Below are positions 63,128-64,000 of a stretch of 64,000 nucleotides of DNA, in pieces (within the stretch, counting starts at the first letter, position 1; each line of letters opens with the position of its first letter). The DNA is from VRUE01 sp963716245 (lineage in GTDB: Bacteria > Actinomycetota > Thermoleophilia > Solirubrobacterales > 70-9), in NCBI GenBank assembly GCA_963716245.1, contig OY970300.1:744001-808000 (forward strand). Reading direction: 5' to 3'. The notes beneath the pieces were generated by a model. The model was given only the letters and a program-made list of their open reading frames with translations. It was not told the origin of the DNA and searched no databases. Both the position numbers and the translations under genes were made by a program.

Positions 63128-64000
63128 TTGGCGACGATCGTCATCCACGCGGGCAGGCCCAAGGCCGGGTCGACCAGCGTTCAGCTGTGGCTGGGCGCAA
63201 ACTCGTCCGTCCTGCGGAAACACGGCTTCACCGTCGTCGTCGCTCCCCGGAACGAGGCCGAAGAGGTCGTCTTCGTTCCGTACGAGAAGGGCCCGGTCGT
63301 CTCCGGGTGGACCGTCGTCAGGGCAACGAGGAAACCGGCCGAGCGGCAGCCTGAGATCGCGGACGTCTTCGCCGAGGCGCTCGCGACGGCGGCGGATCGA
63401 TACGGCAACGTCGTCGTCTCCAGCGAGGGGTTCGCCGGCATGTTCGGCGCGCTCCCCGCCCTCGAATCGCTGCAACGCCTTTCGGTTCGCCACGAGGTGC
63501 GAGTCGCCTACTACGCACGACCACAGCACACGAGCTTGGAGGCGATGTGGCGGCAGGCCGGATACCGGAGCGGGATGTCCCCCTCTGCGCACGTGGTGCG
63601 AAACGGCTCTGCGCTTCGCTACGCCGAGACTCGCAGGCGCGTCCGTTCCGTCGCGCCCGGGCTGAACTTCGACCCGGTGCCGTTTCGTCGAGACCTGCTC
63701 GAGTCGGGGGACGTGGTCGCCGATTTCGCCCGCCGGTTTCTCGGCGTCGAGGCCGGGAAGACCGTGTGGGCGAATCGGGGGCTGCCGCTCGAGGCCGTCA
63801 ACCTGCTCCGTGCGGCGTCCGACGGCACGTCCTTCGACGTCACCCGCAACGGGCGGGGCGCACGGCTCAAGCGCCTCCTCGCCGACAACCCCCTGCCCGA
63901 AGACGAGCGGATCGCCCTCTCGCGCCGCGTGCTGCAGAAGTACGCCCACGAGAGGTTCGCAGCAGAAAACGCCGAGCTGGGCTGGGAGGACTTCGTCCCC
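63128..64000 (+). CDS. Sulfotransferase-like protein, copy 3 (3' end outside window)
   Basis: 291 codons are visible from TTG 63128; the end lies beyond the window. The loop VIHAGRPKAGSTSVQLWL and VAYYARPQHTSLEAMW are kept. It is closest to copy 2 over the visible last 42 codons, where the DNA is identical. The gene starts four bases after copy 2. Confidence 0.72.
   Translation, partial: MATIVIHAGRPKAGSTSVQLWLGANSSVLRKHGFTVVVAPRNEAEEVVFVPYEKGPVVSGWTVVRATRKPAERQPEIADVFAEALATAADRYGNVVVSSEGFAGMFGALPALESLQRLSVRHEVRVAYYARPQHTSLEAMWRQAGYRSGMSPSAHVVRNGSALRYAETRRRVRSVAPGLNFDPVPFRRDLLESGDVVADFARRFLGVEAGKTVWANRGLPLEAVNLLRAASDGTSFDVTRNGRGARLKRLLADNPLPEDERIALSRRVLQKYAHERFAAENAELGWEDFVP
63876..64000 (+). 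repeat. 125-bp exact repeat, copy 2
   Basis: Partner of 62882-63006, cut by the window edge. The identity contrasts with clear divergence between the two genes further upstream. Confidence 0.95.

Noticed and set aside
1..64000. CRISPR arrays, tRNA/rRNA genes, insertion sequences or prophage
   Set aside because: I saw no regularly spaced short repeats, no tRNA or rRNA cores and no transposase, integrase or phage structural motifs.

Overview
The window is high-GC DNA densely packed with short-overlap (ATGA, GTGA, TTGA) operons. A Gram-positive-style type IV pilus cluster, an ArsA-like ATPase pair, an Rv1264-like adenylate cyclase, a GH57/GT4 glucan pair resembling mycobacterial Rv3030-Rv3032, and FtsZ with a C-terminal LDVPEFLP tail all point to Actinomycetota. 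The many large secreted proteins of no clear family suggest a deep lineage such as Thermoleophilia/Solirubrobacterales. That placement is inference; there is no rRNA to test it. I saw no tRNA, rRNA, CRISPR array, transposase, integrase or prophage.

Layout. (1) 1-17.6 kb: an OmpA-domain protein, cut by the window edge, then a type IV pilus region. A class I cyclic-di-GMP riboswitch precedes the major pilin (1236), followed by PilX-, PilW- and PilV-like minor pilins. Four secreted proteins (5602-12959) come next, then prepilin peptidase and pilM-pilN-pilO plus a gene in the pilP position. (2) 17.7-28.3 kb: HxlR regulator, an unrecognised protein, two ArsA-type ATPases, a divergent parA-ftsZ pair with long disordered N-termini, gamma-glutamyltransferase, class III cyclase and an AbiEi/DUF559-like protein. 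(3) 28.3-34 kb: two methyltransferases with GH57 branching enzyme and GT4 synthase, an XRE regulator and a VapBC module. (4) 33.9-41.4 kb: sugar-phosphate transferase, PRC-barrel protein, MeaB, an acetyltransferase, three genes of the six-cysteine secreted family, and a phosphopantetheinyl transferase. (5) 41.4-64 kb: a surface polysaccharide locus. It has four enzymes matching UDP-diacetamido-mannuronate synthesis, an O-antigen ligase/polymerase, glycoside hydrolase, four glycosyltransferases, a second aminotransferase, a deacetylase, methyltransferases, a Wzx-type flippase and three tandem sulfotransferase-like genes running off the end.

Themes. Cyclic-di-GMP probably controls pilus production through the riboswitch. 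Five genes encode eight copies of an approximately 180-residue secreted module with six conserved cysteines. They are more AT-rich than their neighbours, and four transcription units share a TTGNNN-17/18-TATNNA promoter form. This is the best candidate here for an undescribed surface system. Long near-perfect palindromes occur between genes and once in frame inside a glycosyltransferase. A 50-bp repeat is shared by parA and ftsZ. The polysaccharide locus looks able to make, export, methylate and perhaps sulfate an acidic diacetamido-sugar glycan.
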